A stretch of 64,000 bases of DNA from contig NZ_JAQSIO010000004.1 of the NCBI RefSeq assembly GCF_028649455.1, forward strand, positions 372,001-436,000. The letters are read 5' to 3'. Below the pieces are notes generated by a model that searched no databases, had not been told where the DNA came from, and was given only the letters and a program-made list of their open reading frames with translations. Numbering within the stretch: the stretch's first letter is position 1; each line of letters opens with the position of its first letter. A program made the translations under genes and the position numbers. Positions 1 to 9,176 of this stretch are shown one piece after another. This DNA is from Curvibacter microcysteis. GTDB taxonomy: Bacteria; Pseudomonadota; Gammaproteobacteria; Burkholderiales; Burkholderiaceae_C.

Positions 1-494
1 GGCGTGGCGAAGGACAACGATCCCAAGGTCAGCGGCGGCAGGCCGGTGATGCCCGTGAAGCCGCCCAGCACGTCCAGGTTGCCGAAGATGTAGTAGATGC
101 TCAGGCCCCAGGCGATGGTGCCCAGCGGCAAGTAGTGGCCAGACAGGCGCAGCGTGACCGAGCCCAGAAAACGGGCCACCCCGTAAGTGACCAACAGGCC
201 CAGCAGCAGGCCGACCCAGGGCAGCAGGGCGCGCGGGAACCCCGCGGGCAGCCAAGCCGCCACCCAGGGCGAGGTGCAGACCCAGGCCGTGGCGTAAGCG
301 CCCAGGCCGACAAAAGCCGCCTGGCCAAATGAGGTCATGCCGCCGACCCCGGTCAGCATGACCAGGCCGGCTGCGACCAGCGCGTACAGGCCGATGTAGC
401 TCATCACGGTGAGCGTGAACTCGGGCAGCAAGCCCCAGACCAGCGCCAGGGCGGCGATGCCGGCCAGGGTGAGTTGGCGTGAGGTGATCATCAT
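1..494 (-). CDS. livM: Branched-chain amino acid type ABC transporter permease LivM (3' part missing)
   Basis: This is the second permease of a LIV-type (HAAT family) ABC importer and sits in the inner membrane. Reading leftward from tandem ATG codons at 494 and 491, the frame stays open to the window edge. It encodes hydrophobic helices and the family signature around TSFGQAAFVGLGAYA, followed by the LSGHYLPLGT region typical of LivM. The start overlaps the livH stop, so the two permeases are translationally coupled. The ATPase genes livG and livF are expected just beyond the left edge but cannot be seen. Position at the end of a paa operon suggests an aromatic or acyl substrate rather than an amino acid; that is inference. 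Confidence 0.88.
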   Translation of the reverse strand, partial: MMITSRQLTLAGIAALALVWGLLPEFTLTVMSYIGLYALVAAGLVMLTGVGGMTSFGQAAFVGLGAYATAWVCTSPWVAAWLPAGFPRALLPWVGLLLGLLVTYGVARFLGSVTLRLSGHYLPLGTIAWGLSIYYIFGNLDVLGGFTGITGLPPLTLGSLSFAT

Positions 495-1519
495 TCTTCG
501 TCCTCCACGTGACGGCTGTTGAGCGAGCGCCACCACAGCACCGGGATGATCAGCGTGAACACCAACACCTCCTTGAACGCACTGGCCCAGAAAGAAGAAA
601 ACGCCTCCAGCTGCCCCACCAGCACGGCACCGGCCAAGGCCAGCGGGTAGCTGCCCAGGCCGCCCACGATGGCCGCGACAAAGCCCTTGAGGCCAATCAG
701 AAAACCGGTGTCGTAATACACCGTGGTCAAGGGCGCGATCAGCAGGCCCGAGACCGCACCGATCAGCGCTGCCAAGGCAAAGCTCAGGTCGCCCGACAGC
801 TCGGTCGGGATGCCCATCAGGCGGGCACCGACGCGGTTCATGGCCGTGGCGCGCAAGGCCTTGCCGACGATGGAGCGCTCGAAGAACACGAACATGGCCA
901 CCACCAGCACCGCCGCCATGGCGATCACCACCAGGGACTGGCCACTGACCGGGATGCCGGCCACCTCAAAGCGCGCCTCCGAAAACGCCGGGGTGCGAAA
1001 GCCCTCGGCGCCAAAGAACAGCAGGCCCAGGCCCACCAGCACGCCGTGCAGTGCGACCGAGACGATCAACAGGATCAGCACCGTGGCATGGGCCAACGGG
1101 CGGTACACCAGTCGGTACAGCAGCGGCCCCAGGGGCACGATCAGGGCCAGCACGGCGGCCGCTTGCAGCAGCAAGGCCTCCGGCTTGGCCAGCCAGACCA
1201 GGGCAGCGGCCAGGGCCGGCATGGCCAGGGCCCAGACGGCGGTGGAAGCCCAGTCCACGCTCTGGCCGCGCTGGTGACGCCAGGCCTCCACCACCAGGGT
1301 GATGACGGCCAGGGTGATCAGCAACCACAGGGTGGCGGGCACCTTGCCGGCCTGCATCATGGCCATCGACAAGGCACCAAAGGCGACGAACTCGCCCTGC
1401 GGGATGAAGATCACCCGCGTGACCGAGAACACCAGCACCAGGGCCAGGGCAATCAGTCCATACACAGCGCCATTGACGACGCCGTCCTGCCCCAGGATGA
1501 GGGCAATCTGCAAATCCAT
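491..1519 (-). CDS. livH: Branched-chain amino acid type ABC transporter permease LivH
   Basis: First permease of the same LIV-type importer, 342 residues. The N-terminus ([20 protein letters not shown] followed by IPQGEF) is the classic LivH opening. The C-terminal half carries the ATAMNRVGARLMGI and GGLGSYPLALAGA segments expected for the cytoplasmic coupling loop and last helices. It is about 40-50 residues longer than ordinary LivH (about 300) because of an extra hydrophobic stretch around residues 50-130, a variant known in Burkholderiales LIV systems. The ribosome binding site is weak. It is separated from livK by 162 bp that hold a strong hairpin, and it overlaps livM at its 3' end. 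Confidence 0.9.
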   Translation of the reverse strand: MDLQIALILGQDGVVNGAVYGLIALALVLVFSVTRVIFIPQGEFVAFGALSMAMMQAGKVPATLWLLITLAVITLVVEAWRHQRGQSVDWASTAVWALAMPALAAALVWLAKPEALLLQAAAVLALIVPLGPLLYRLVYRPLAHATVLILLIVSVALHGVLVGLGLLFFGAEGFRTPAFSEARFEVAGIPVSGQSLVVIAMAAVLVVAMFVFFERSIVGKALRATAMNRVGARLMGIPTELSGDLSFALAALIGAVSGLLIAPLTTVYYDTGFLIGLKGFVAAIVGGLGSYPLALAGAVLVGQLEAFSSFWASAFKEVLVFTLIIPVLWWRSLNSRHVEDEE

Positions 1520-1641
1520 GATGATGAAGTCCGGTTCAGGGTCGGCGCATGGCCGGCCCGTGGTTTGACCGTCCCGCGCCCCAGGGCGCGGGTCTGTTCA
1601 CTGCGAACGACGCAAGAGAAAGCGAGAAGGAAAGACACGTT

Positions 1642-1673
1642 GGCGGCGCCCGGCCTCGGCCCGGGGCGCCGCC
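1642..1673 (-). other. Intercistronic hairpin between livK and livH
   Basis: A perfect 10-bp inverted repeat, GGCGGCGCCC at 1642-1651 and its complement at 1664-1673, encloses a 12-nt loop. It starts 9 nt after the livK stop on the leftward transcript. No T-run follows, so it is not a classical terminator. Hairpins in this position after a binding-protein gene often protect the upstream message and lower permease expression (known for malE-type operons); that role is inferred here. Confidence 0.6.
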
Positions 1674-1681
1674 CAGCCCGA

Positions 1682-2830
1682 TCAGGGCTGGTACTTCCAG
1701 GTGCCGCCTTCGACCTTGACCATCACGCGGCCGCGTTGGTCCAGGCCCAGGTGGTCGGTCGGCGACAGGTTGAAGATGCCGTGCGCGCCTGGCAGCTCCT
1801 TGACGGTTTCCAGCGCGTCACGCAGCGCATTGCGGAAGGCCGGCGTGCCCGGCTGAGCCTTCTTGAGCGCCACCGGCACGGCGGCCGTCATCAAGAGGCC
1901 GGCGTCCCAGGCATGGGCGCCGAAGGTGGACACATTGCCCTTGCCAAAGGCGGCTTCATAAGCCGTCACATAGGCCATGGCCGACTTCTTGACCGGGTGA
2001 TCGGCCGGCAGTTGCGCGGCCACCAGCACCGGGCCGGCGGGCAGGAAGGTGCCTTCCACGTCCTTTCCACCGACGCGCAGGAAGTCCGCGTTGGCCACGC
2101 CGTGGGTCTGGTACATCTTGCCGCCGAAGCCGCGCTCCTTGAGCGTCTTTTGCGGCAGCGCAGCCGGGGTGCCGGAGCCCGCCACCAGCACCGCGTCAGG
2201 CTTGGCCGACATGATCTTCAGCACCTGGCCGGTGACCGAGGTGTCGGTGCGCGAGTAGCGCTCATTGCTGACGATCTGGATCTTCTTGAGCTCGGCGGCC
2301 TTGGCGAATTCCTTGTACCAGCCTTCACCGTAGGCGTCCGAGAAGCCAATGAAGGCCACGGTCTTGACGCCCGAATTGGCCATGTGCTCGGCGATGGCGA
2401 GCGACATCATGATGTCGTTCTGCGGGGTCTTGAAGACCCAGCGCTTCTTGCCGCCGTCTTGCGGCTCGATGATCAGCGCCGAGGCGGCGATCGAGATCAT
2501 CGGCGTCTGGGCTTCGGCCACGGCGTCGATCATGGCCAGCGAGTTGGGCGTGGTGGTCGAGCCCAGGATCACGTCGACCTTGTTCTCGGAGATCAGCTTG
2601 CGCGTGTTGCTGACGGCGGCGGTGGTGTCCGAGGCGTCGTCGAGCACGATGTAGTTCACCTTCTGGCCCGCGATGGTCTGCGGCATCAGGCTGATGGTGT
2701 TCTTCTCGGGAATGCCCAGCGAAGCCGCCGGCCCGGTGGCCGACAGGGTGACGCCGACGTTGATGTCGGCGTGGGCCAGCGCGCTGACCAGCAAGGCGGC
2801 CGCGAGGGCGATGGGTTTGAGCAGTTTCAT
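1682..2830 (-). CDS. livK: LIV-type ABC transporter substrate-binding protein
   Basis: Periplasmic binding protein of 382 residues (Peripla_BP_6, type 1 fold) that delivers substrate to LivH/LivM. A clear Sec signal peptide (MKLLKPIALAAALLVSALAHA) ends before ADINVG. The mature start INVGVTLSATGPAASLGIPE is the typical ligand-cleft opening of the family, and SATGPAASLG lines the site that binds the carboxylate in homologues. The ATG at 2830 has a good AGGAGA ribosome binding site. It lies 66 bp after the TetR gene in the same direction and heads the transporter part of the paa transcript. The ligand is unknown; phenylacetate or a related aromatic acid is suggested by context only. Confidence 0.9.
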   Translation of the reverse strand: MKLLKPIALAAALLVSALAHADINVGVTLSATGPAASLGIPEKNTISLMPQTIAGQKVNYIVLDDASDTTAAVSNTRKLISENKVDVILGSTTTPNSLAMIDAVAEAQTPMISIAASALIIEPQDGGKKRWVFKTPQNDIMMSLAIAEHMANSGVKTVAFIGFSDAYGEGWYKEFAKAAELKKIQIVSNERYSRTDTSVTGQVLKIMSAKPDAVLVAGSGTPAALPQKTLKERGFGGKMYQTHGVANADFLRVGGKDVEGTFLPAGPVLVAAQLPADHPVKKSAMAYVTAYEAAFGKGNVSTFGAHAWDAGLLMTAAVPVALKKAQPGTPAFRNALRDALETVKELPGAHGIFNLSPTDHLGLDQRGRVMVKVEGGTWKYQP

Positions 2831-2896
2831 GGTCTTGTCTCCTTCTGTGATGGATGGGTTGAAAGGCTGAAGCAGGGTCTTGCTGCCCGGTGTGCG

Positions 2897-3520
2897 TCAG
2901 CCCGCGGTGGTGGTGGTGTTGGGGGGAGGTTGAACAGCGCCCAAGCCCCCCAGGAACAGGTCGGCCACGATGGGGGCCATGGCATCGTAGTCCAGTTCCC
3001 CCTCGGGCTTCATCCAGGTAAACATCCAGTTGATCATGCCGAACAAGAGCATGGTCAGCGGCTTGCTCAGCTCGGCCTGGTGCAGCTCGCGGCGCAGGCC
3101 GCCCACGGCCCGTGCGAAGCCGTTGACCACGTCGCGTTCCTGGTTGAGCACGCGCTCGCGGTCGGCCTCTTCGAGGAACTTCACGTCCTCGGTCAGCACC
3201 CGGTGCGCGTCCTGCGCGTCGGCGTATTCCTCGACGATGCGTCGGATCAGTTCGCGCAGTTGGCGCTCGGGGGCCAGGCCCTCGGCCTCGACCTCGGTGA
3301 CCAGGGCCTGCAGGCGCGAGACATGGCCTTCGGCAATGCTCACCAGCAGGCTGTATTTGTCGCGGTAGTAGTGGTAGAGCGTGGCCTTGGACAGGCCACA
3401 GGCCTCGGCCACCTGGTTCATGGAGGTCGATGGGTAGCCGCGGCGCGCAAACAGGTGCGCGGCGTGCGCCAGAATCAGTTCACGCTGGTCGTTGTAGCCA
3501 GCGGCGCGTCCTCGTCCCAT
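2897..3520 (-). CDS. TetR family transcriptional regulator, PaaR-like
   Basis: A 207-residue TetR-type repressor. The N-terminal helix-turn-helix is at about residues 33-53 (TSMNQVAEACGLSKATLYHYY). The rest is a TetR_C ligand domain ending in a Thr-rich tail. The start at ATG 3520 is supported by GAGG 8 nt upstream. It is 24 bp after paaE and ahead of livK on the same strand, so it is part of the paa operon and probably autoregulated with it. TetR regulators called PaaR control paa genes in many beta-proteobacteria, with phenylacetyl-CoA as effector. Assignment here rests on position, and the palindrome at 10052-10067 is the likely site. Confidence 0.85.
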   Translation of the reverse strand: MGRGRAAGYNDQRELILAHAAHLFARRGYPSTSMNQVAEACGLSKATLYHYYRDKYSLLVSIAEGHVSRLQALVTEVEAEGLAPERQLRELIRRIVEEYADAQDAHRVLTEDVKFLEEADRERVLNQERDVVNGFARAVGGLRRELHQAELSKPLTMLLFGMINWMFTWMKPEGELDYDAMAPIVADLFLGGLGAVQPPPNTTTTAG

Positions 3521-3544
3521 CAGAGCATCCTCGACTTCGTCATC

Positions 3545-4636
3545 TCAGCGTTCATCGAACGATAGTACGACACGCGCGCTGAGCGGATGCGACTGGCAGG
3601 CCAGCACAAAGCCGGCTTCGACGTCGGCCTTGTCGAGGGCGAAATTGCGCTCCATGCGGACCTCGCCTTCGAGCACTTTGCAGCGGCAGGTGGCGCACAC
3701 GCCAGAGGTGCAGGAGAAAGGCACCTCCAGCCCGGCGGCCGAGGCCGCATCCAGGATGCTGGGCTGCTCGCGGCGGAACTCGATCTCGCGGTGCAGGCCA
3801 TCGCGGATGATGGTCACCCGGGCCTGCTCGGCATCGCCGGGGCGGGCCTCATGCTGCACCGCGCCGGCCGCCTTGGCGCCGGCGCCGGCCTGGGCCACGC
3901 CAAAGCGCTCGATGTGCACGCGCTCGGCCGGCACGCCCGCGGCGCTCAGGGCGGCTTCGGCCTCGTCGTTCATCTGGAAGGGGCCGCACACATAGACGTG
4001 GTCGATGTGGGCGGGCGCGAGCACCTGGCCCAAGAAGGTGCCCAGCTTGGTGCTGTCCAGCCGGCCCGCGTACAGCGGCGCGTCGACGTGCTCCTGGGTG
4101 AACACATGGTGCAGGGCCAGGCGGGCCATGTAGCGGTTCTTAAGGTCCTCGATCTCTTCCTTGAACATGGTCGAGGCCGGGGTGCGGTTGCTGTAGATCA
4201 GCGTGAAGCGGCTGTGCGGCTCACGCGCCAGCACGGTCTTCATGATGGACAGGATGGGCGTGATGCCGCTGCCGCCCGCGATGCCCACATGGTGGCGCCG
4301 CGCAGCCGGCTCGATGGGCACAAAAAAGCGGCCTTGCGGCGCCATCACCTGCAGGCTGTCGCCCACCTTGAGCTGCTGGTGCAGCCAGGTGGAAAAGGCC
4401 CCGCCGTCCACGCGGCGCACCGCCACACGCAGCTCGGCGTCGTCCACCCCGGCGCAGATCGAGTAGGAGCGGCGCAGGTCCTGGCCGTCCACCGTGGCGC
4501 GCAGCGTCAGGTACTGGCCCTGGGTGAAGCCGAACACCGCGCGCAGCGCTTCAGGCACGGCAAAAGAGACGATCAGGGAGTCGGCCGTGTCGGCCTCCAG
4601 GGCCTGCACCGTCAGGGAGTGGAAAAGTACGCTCAT
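3545..4636 (-). CDS. paaE: 1,2-phenylacetyl-CoA epoxidase reductase subunit PaaE
   Basis: Reductase that passes electrons from NADPH through FAD and a [2Fe-2S] cluster to the PaaABC monooxygenase. The N-terminal FAD domain has the RSYSIC flavin motif. An NAD-binding domain with GGSGITPILS follows. The C-terminal plant-type ferredoxin domain has the CTSGVCATC cysteine cluster plus a distal Cys in VLACQSHP. The start is placed at ATG 4636 (MSVLFHSL, 363 residues). A longer frame to 4711 exists but would run into paaD and has no matching homologue sequence. It is the last enzyme gene of the paaABCDE set and lies 24 bp before the TetR gene. Confidence 0.93.
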   Translation of the reverse strand: MSVLFHSLTVQALEADTADSLIVSFAVPEALRAVFGFTQGQYLTLRATVDGQDLRRSYSICAGVDDAELRVAVRRVDGGAFSTWLHQQLKVGDSLQVMAPQGRFFVPIEPAARRHHVGIAGGSGITPILSIMKTVLAREPHSRFTLIYSNRTPASTMFKEEIEDLKNRYMARLALHHVFTQEHVDAPLYAGRLDSTKLGTFLGQVLAPAHIDHVYVCGPFQMNDEAEAALSAAGVPAERVHIERFGVAQAGAGAKAAGAVQHEARPGDAEQARVTIIRDGLHREIEFRREQPSILDAASAAGLEVPFSCTSGVCATCRCKVLEGEVRMERNFALDKADVEAGFVLACQSHPLSARVVLSFDER

Positions 4637-4688
4637 GAAAGGCTCGCTTGAATCTTGTCGTTGTGAAGGGGCGGCGTCACCGGGCGGG

Positions 4689-5219
4689 TCAAATCGGCTT
4701 GAAGTGTTCAAAGGGTTCGCGGCAGCTCAGGCAGCGGTACAAGGCCTTGCACGCGGTGGAGCCAAAGGCGCTCAGGCGCTCGGTCTGGGCACTGCCGCAA
4801 CGCGGGCACGCCAGGCGCCGACCCGAAGGCGTGCGCCCCACGAAGTGCATGGGCACGCCCTCGTTCAAGTCCACCGGGCCCGGGGGTGCGATGCCGTAGT
4901 CCAGCAGCTTTTGCCGGCCTTCGGCGCTGATCCAGTCGGTGCTCCAGGCCGGGGCGCGGCGCAGCGTCACGCGCGCCGGGCCGAAGCCTGCCGCGGCCAC
5001 CGCCTCGAGCACGTTGCGCTCGATCAGCTCGGTGGCGGGGCAGCCCGAGTAGGTGGGGGTGAGCACGATCTCCAGCCCGTCCTCGTGGGCCAGCACCTCG
5101 CGCACCAGGCCGAGGTCGACCACCGACAGCGCCGGCACCTCGGGGTCGAGCACGGTGCCCAGCACCTGCCACACCGGGGCCAGCGCGCCGCTGGTGGGGA
5201 CCACCGCCGCCTGGTTCAT
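4689..5219 (-). CDS. paaD: 1,2-phenylacetyl-CoA epoxidase subunit PaaD
   Basis: A 176-residue PaaD/PaaJ-type protein needed for activity of the phenylacetyl-CoA epoxidase, probably in maturation of its metal centres. The N-terminal MIP18/DUF59 domain holds the DPEVPALSVVDLGLVR signature and the TYSGCPATELIE cysteine. A C-terminal zinc-ribbon-like part contains CPRCGS and CLSC pairs. The ATG at 5219 overlaps the paaC stop by one base (TGATG). A GTG at 5225 would add two residues. The downstream gap to paaE is 52 bp. Confidence 0.92.
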   Translation of the reverse strand: MNQAAVVPTSGALAPVWQVLGTVLDPEVPALSVVDLGLVREVLAHEDGLEIVLTPTYSGCPATELIERNVLEAVAAAGFGPARVTLRRAPAWSTDWISAEGRQKLLDYGIAPPGPVDLNEGVPMHFVGRTPSGRRLACPRCGSAQTERLSAFGSTACKALYRCLSCREPFEHFKPI

Positions 5220-5992
5220 CACCACACGCCCCCGGGGTAAGCCCGTTGCAGGTGCTGCATCTCGGCCAGGATGAAACCCATGTGCTCGGAGTGCACCCCC
5301 CGGCGACCGGTGCTGCGGTAGGCCGAATCGGCCGGGGCTGACAGCTGCGCAGCGGCCAACAAGGCGTCCATGTCGGCACGCCAGTCGGCTTGCAGCTCGG
5401 ACCAGCGCGGACCCAGCCCGCTGGCGGCGGCGGCCTGGTCCACGGCGTCGTCTTCAAACCATTCGGGGGTGTAGCGCCACAGCTGGGCCAGCGCGTCGCG
5501 CAGGCGGCGCGCCGATTCCTCGGTACCGTCGCCCAGGCGCACCACCCAGTCGGCCGCGTGCTGCTGGTGGTAGCGCGCTTCCTTGACGGCCTTGCCTGCG
5601 ATGGCGGCCAGTTCGGCGTCGCTGGAGGCCGACAGGCGCTGCCACATCAGCTTCAAAAAGGTGGCGACCATGGCGTTGCGCAGCACGGTGAAGGCGAAGT
5701 CGCCGCGCGGCAGCTCGACCAGGGTCGGGTTCAGGTAGTCGCGCTCTTCGCGCAGAAAGGCCAGCTGGTCTTCGTCATGGCCCAGGCCGCTGATCTGGCC
5801 GGCATGGGTCAGCAAGGCGCGCGACTGGCCTATCAGGTCCAGCGACATGTTGGTCAGCGCGATGTCCTCTTCGAGGATGGGCGCGTGGCCGCACCACTCG
5901 GCCACGCGCTGGCCCAGGATCAGGCAGGTGTCGGCCAGGCGCAGCACGTACTGGGTGGCCGCGTCGCGGCCCGGTTGGATGGAGGCTTGCAT
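5219..5992 (-). CDS. paaC: 1,2-phenylacetyl-CoA epoxidase subunit PaaC
   Basis: Structural, catalytically silent ferritin-like partner of PaaA in the phenylacetyl-CoA epoxidase. The product is helical, with LADTCLILGQRVAEWCGHAP near the start and the LPRGDFAFTVLRN region typical of PaaC. I place the start at ATG 5992 (257 residues) because GAGG lies 9 nt upstream. A GTG at 6007 would add five residues and overlap the end of paaB. It is followed by paaD with a one-base overlap, so the subunits are translationally coupled. Confidence 0.92.
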   Translation of the reverse strand: MQASIQPGRDAATQYVLRLADTCLILGQRVAEWCGHAPILEEDIALTNMSLDLIGQSRALLTHAGQISGLGHDEDQLAFLREERDYLNPTLVELPRGDFAFTVLRNAMVATFLKLMWQRLSASSDAELAAIAGKAVKEARYHQQHAADWVVRLGDGTEESARRLRDALAQLWRYTPEWFEDDAVDQAAAASGLGPRWSELQADWRADMDALLAAAQLSAPADSAYRSTGRRGVHSEHMGFILAEMQHLQRAYPGGVW

Positions 5993-6003
5993 GGGGGACG
6001 ACC

Positions 6004-6294
6004 TCACATGTGGTCCACGGACTCGGGCAACTGATAGAAGGTGGGGTGGCGGTACACCTTGTCTTCCATCGGGTCGAAGTACATGCCCTTGTCACCGGGG
6101 TCGCTGGCCACGATCTGGTTGGACGGCACGACCCACAGGCTGGTGCCTTCCTGGCGGCGGGTGTAGACATCGCGCGCCAGTTGGATGGCCATCTTGGCAT
6201 CGGCTGCGTGCAGGCTGCCGCAATGCTTGTGGTCCAGGCCGGCCTTGGTGCGGACAAACACTTCCCACAGAGGCCATTCGTTTTGCGTCGTCAT
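6004..6294 (-). CDS. paaB: 1,2-phenylacetyl-CoA epoxidase subunit PaaB
   Basis: A 96-residue bridging subunit of the multicomponent epoxidase, of normal length for PaaB. Diagnostic segments are WPLWEVFVRTKAGLDHKHCG near the N-terminus, the central SLWVVPSNQI and the C-terminal VYRHPTFYQLPE. It is placed between paaA (39 bp upstream) and paaC (11 bp downstream of its stop to the chosen paaC start). Confidence 0.95.
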   Translation of the reverse strand: MTTQNEWPLWEVFVRTKAGLDHKHCGSLHAADAKMAIQLARDVYTRRQEGTSLWVVPSNQIVASDPGDKGMYFDPMEDKVYRHPTFYQLPESVDHM

Positions 6295-6333
6295 GAGGTT
6301 CTTCTTTCTTGCGTTCGGTTGCAGGGGCGGGCC

Positions 6334-7344
6334 TCAGGCGGCCTGCTGCTGGGGGGCTTGCTTGGCGGCGTGGGCCAGGGCGGCTTCGCGCACCCAGGCG
6401 CCGTCTTCCCAGGCCTTGACGCGGGCGCCCAGGCGCTCTTGGTTGCAGGGGCCGTCGCCGCCGACCACGCGCCAGAACTCGCTCCAGTCGATGGCGCCAA
6501 AGTCGTGGTGTTGGCGCTCTTCGTTCCACTTCAGGTCGGGGTCGGGCAGGGTCACGCCCAGCACCTTGGCCTGCTCGACCGTGGCGTCGACGAACTTCTG
6601 GCGCAGCTCGTCGTTGCTGACGCGCTTGATGCCCCAGCGCATGGACTGGGCACTGTTGGGCGACTGGTCGTCGGGCGGGCCGAACATCATCAGGCAAGGC
6701 CACCACCAGCGGTTGACCGAGTCCTGCACCATGGCGCGCTGCGCCTCGGTGCCTTGCTGCATCATGGTCAGCAAGGCCTCATAGCCCTGGCGCTGGTGAA
6801 AGCTTTCTTCGCGGCAGATGCGGATCATGGCGCGGGCATACGGAGCGTAAGAGCAGCGGCAGATCGGCACCTGGTTCATGATGGCCGCGCCATCGACCAG
6901 CCAGCCGATGGTGCCCATGTCGGCCCAGTTCAGCGTGGGGTAGTTGAAGATCGAGCTGTACTTGGCCCGCCCGGTGTGCAGCGCGTCCAGCAGCTGGTCG
7001 CGCGAGGTGCCCAGGGTCTCGGCGGCCGCGTACAGGTACAGGCCGTGGCCGCCCTCGTCCTGCACCTTGGCCAGCAAAATGGCCTTGCGCTTGAGCGTGG
7101 GCGCGCGCGTGATCCAGTTGCCTTCGGGCAGCATGCCGACGATCTCGGAGTGGGCGTGCTGGCTGATCTGGCGCACCAGGGTCTTGCGGTAATGCTCGGG
7201 CATCCAGTCCTTGGCTTCGATGAAGTCACCTTCGTCGATGCGGGCCTCGAAGCGCTCTTCGAGCAAGGCCTCTTCGGCCGAGCGGATGACCTTCTTGCCG
7301 TCGCCCGGCTCGCGGGCCATGGTGTCCATTGCTTGGGTGTACAT
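6334..7344 (-). CDS. paaA: 1,2-phenylacetyl-CoA epoxidase catalytic subunit PaaA
   Basis: Di-iron oxygenase subunit that inserts one oxygen of O2 into the ring of phenylacetyl-CoA, giving the 1,2-epoxide. The protein is 336 residues, slightly longer than E. coli PaaA (309) through short N- and C-terminal extensions. The ferritin-like helices carry the [10 protein letters not shown] segment and the [14 protein letters not shown] segment, which supply the carboxylate and histidine iron ligands. The ATG at 7344 has AGGA upstream. It is 28 bp downstream of paaK in the leftward operon. Confidence 0.95.
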   Translation of the reverse strand: MYTQAMDTMAREPGDGKKVIRSAEEALLEERFEARIDEGDFIEAKDWMPEHYRKTLVRQISQHAHSEIVGMLPEGNWITRAPTLKRKAILLAKVQDEGGHGLYLYAAAETLGTSRDQLLDALHTGRAKYSSIFNYPTLNWADMGTIGWLVDGAAIMNQVPICRCSYAPYARAMIRICREESFHQRQGYEALLTMMQQGTEAQRAMVQDSVNRWWWPCLMMFGPPDDQSPNSAQSMRWGIKRVSNDELRQKFVDATVEQAKVLGVTLPDPDLKWNEERQHHDFGAIDWSEFWRVVGGDGPCNQERLGARVKAWEDGAWVREAALAHAAKQAPQQQAA

Positions 7345-7372
7345 GGGGTGTCCTAAAGGGTGGGTTCTGGCC

Positions 7373-8689
7373 TCAGCGGGGGCGGGAGTCGATCACGCGG
7401 CGGGCCTTGCCGGTGAGCGTGCGTTCAATCGAATCAGGGCGCAGCACCTGCACCCGGGTGCTGATGCCGACCAGGGTCTTGATGCGGTGCTGCAACCAGC
7501 CCGCGATCTCCTGCACCTGGGCGTCGCTCAGGGCGGCGGCGGCGGGTTGCAACTCGACCCGCACTTCGACCTGGTCGAGCTTGTCGTCGCGCTGCACCAG
7601 GATTTGGTACTGGCCCGACAGGCTGGCGTGCTGCAGCACGATCTCTTCGATCTGGGTCGGGAACACGTTGACGCCCCGGATGATCAGCATGTCGTCGCTG
7701 CGGCCCACGATCTTGCCCATGCGGCGGAAGGCGCGCGAGGTGGGCGGCAGCAAGCGGGTCAGGTCGCGGGTGCGGTAGCGGATGATGGGCAGGGCTTCCT
7801 TGCTCAGCGAGGTGAAGACCAGTTCGCCCTCCGAGCCGTCGGGCAGCACCTCGCCGGTCAAGGGGTCGATGATTTCGGGGTAAAAATGGTCTTCCCAGAT
7901 CACCGGGCCGTCCTTGCTTTCCACGCACTCGCTGGCCACGCCCGGGCCCATCACCTCGGACAGGCCATAGATGTCCACCGCATCCATGCCGGCCTTGGCT
8001 TCGATGTCGCGGCGCATGGCCTCGGTCCAGGGCTCGGCGCCGAAGATGCCCACCTCCAGCGAACTGGCCGCCGGGTCCAGGCCCTGGCGCACGAACTCTT
8101 CAATGATCACCTGCATGTAGCTGGGCGTGACCATGATGATCTTGGGCTTGAAGTCGGTGATCAGCTGCACCTGCTTCTCGGTCTGGCCGCCCGACATGGG
8201 GATCACGGTGCAGCCCAGGCGCTCGGCGCCGTAGTGCGCGCCCAGGCCGCCGGTGAACAGGCCGTAGCCGTAGGACACGTGGATCATGTCGCCGCGGCGC
8301 CCCCCGGCCGCGCGGATGGAGCGCGCCACCAGGTCGGCCCAGGTGCTGATGTCCTTGGCGGTGTAACCCACCACCGTGGGCTTGCCCGTGGTGCCCGACG
8401 AGGCATGGATGCGCACCACCTGATCGCGCGGCACGGCAAACAGGCCGAAGGGGTAGTTGTCGCGCAGGTCTTTCTTGACCGTGAACGGGAATTTGGCCAG
8501 GTCGCTGAGCTGCTTCAGGTCGCTCGGGTGCACGCCCTGGGCATCGAAGGCCTGGCGGTAGTGCGGCACGTGGTCGTAGGCGTTTTGCAGGGTGGCGCGC
8601 AGGCGCGTGAGTTGCAGGGCAGCGATCTCGTCGCGGCTGGCGGTCTCGATCGGATCGAGTTCGCCGGGGGCGGGGGTCTTGACGGTCAT
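7373..8689 (-). CDS. paaK: Phenylacetate-CoA ligase PaaK
   Basis: AMP-forming ligase that commits phenylacetate to the aerobic CoA pathway: phenylacetate + ATP + CoA gives phenylacetyl-CoA + AMP + PPi. Length 438 is normal for PaaK. The phosphate-binding loop is [14 protein letters not shown] near residue 97. The adenine-binding part contains [10 protein letters not shown], and the C-terminal AMP-binding lid follows the [11 protein letters not shown] segment. The ATG at 8689 has an AGGAGA site. Gene order paaI-paaK-paaA is continuous with gaps of 20-30 bp. Confidence 0.95.
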   Translation of the reverse strand: MTVKTPAPGELDPIETASRDEIAALQLTRLRATLQNAYDHVPHYRQAFDAQGVHPSDLKQLSDLAKFPFTVKKDLRDNYPFGLFAVPRDQVVRIHASSGTTGKPTVVGYTAKDISTWADLVARSIRAAGGRRGDMIHVSYGYGLFTGGLGAHYGAERLGCTVIPMSGGQTEKQVQLITDFKPKIIMVTPSYMQVIIEEFVRQGLDPAASSLEVGIFGAEPWTEAMRRDIEAKAGMDAVDIYGLSEVMGPGVASECVESKDGPVIWEDHFYPEIIDPLTGEVLPDGSEGELVFTSLSKEALPIIRYRTRDLTRLLPPTSRAFRRMGKIVGRSDDMLIIRGVNVFPTQIEEIVLQHASLSGQYQILVQRDDKLDQVEVRVELQPAAAALSDAQVQEIAGWLQHRIKTLVGISTRVQVLRPDSIERTLTGKARRVIDSRPR

Positions 8690-8709
8690 GGGTGGGGTCT
8701 CCTGATGCT

Positions 8710-9159
8710 TCAGCCGGCCACAGCCGGCTTGCCTTTGAGGGTGTAGGAACGCCCACGGAACACCGCGATGCGCTCGCCCTTCTGGTTACTGACTTCGACG
8801 TCGTAGACGCCGGTGCGCCCGGCCTTGGACACCTCGCTGGCGCGCGCGGTCAGCACGTCGCCCGCGCGCGCCGGGGCCATGAAGTCCACGCTGAAGCCCG
8901 AGGCCACGGTCAGCTCGTTGTACGAGTTGCAGGCGAAGGCGAAGGCCGAATCGGCCAGCGTGGAAATCAAGCCGCCGTGGCAGGTCTTGTGGCCATTGAG
9001 CATGTCCTCGCGCACGGCCATGCTGAGCACGGCACCGCCCGGGGTCACGGCCTGGATCTGCATGCCCAAGCCCAGGGTCACGTTGTCGTTGGCCAGCATG
9101 CCCACGCGCACCAGGTCGGCGGTTGCTTGGGGGCTCAGCGAAGAGGGGGTATCGGTCAT
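8710..9159 (-). CDS. paaI: Hydroxyphenylacetyl-CoA thioesterase PaaI
   Basis: Hotdog-fold thioesterase of 149 residues that clears dead-end or toxic ring-hydroxylated CoA esters and rescues trapped CoA. The HGGLISTLADSAFAFA segment contains the conserved His-Gly-Gly and the acidic catalytic residue of the PaaI family. The start is the ATG at 9159 (MTDTPSSLSP), preceded by GGAG. An open frame extends upstream into paaG but looks like antisense noise rather than protein. The stop of paaG is 17 bp upstream and paaK follows after 20 bp. Confidence 0.93.
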   Translation of the reverse strand: MTDTPSSLSPQATADLVRVGMLANDNVTLGLGMQIQAVTPGGAVLSMAVREDMLNGHKTCHGGLISTLADSAFAFACNSYNELTVASGFSVDFMAPARAGDVLTARASEVSKAGRTGVYDVEVSNQKGERIAVFRGRSYTLKGKPAVAG

Positions 9160-9176
9160 GGCGACAGGCTCCAGAC

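Noticed and set aside
509-3565. Plus-strand frame of about 1018 codons across livH, livK and the TetR gene
   Set aside because: It spans three well-supported genes on the other strand and has shadow-frame composition without any recognisable domain.
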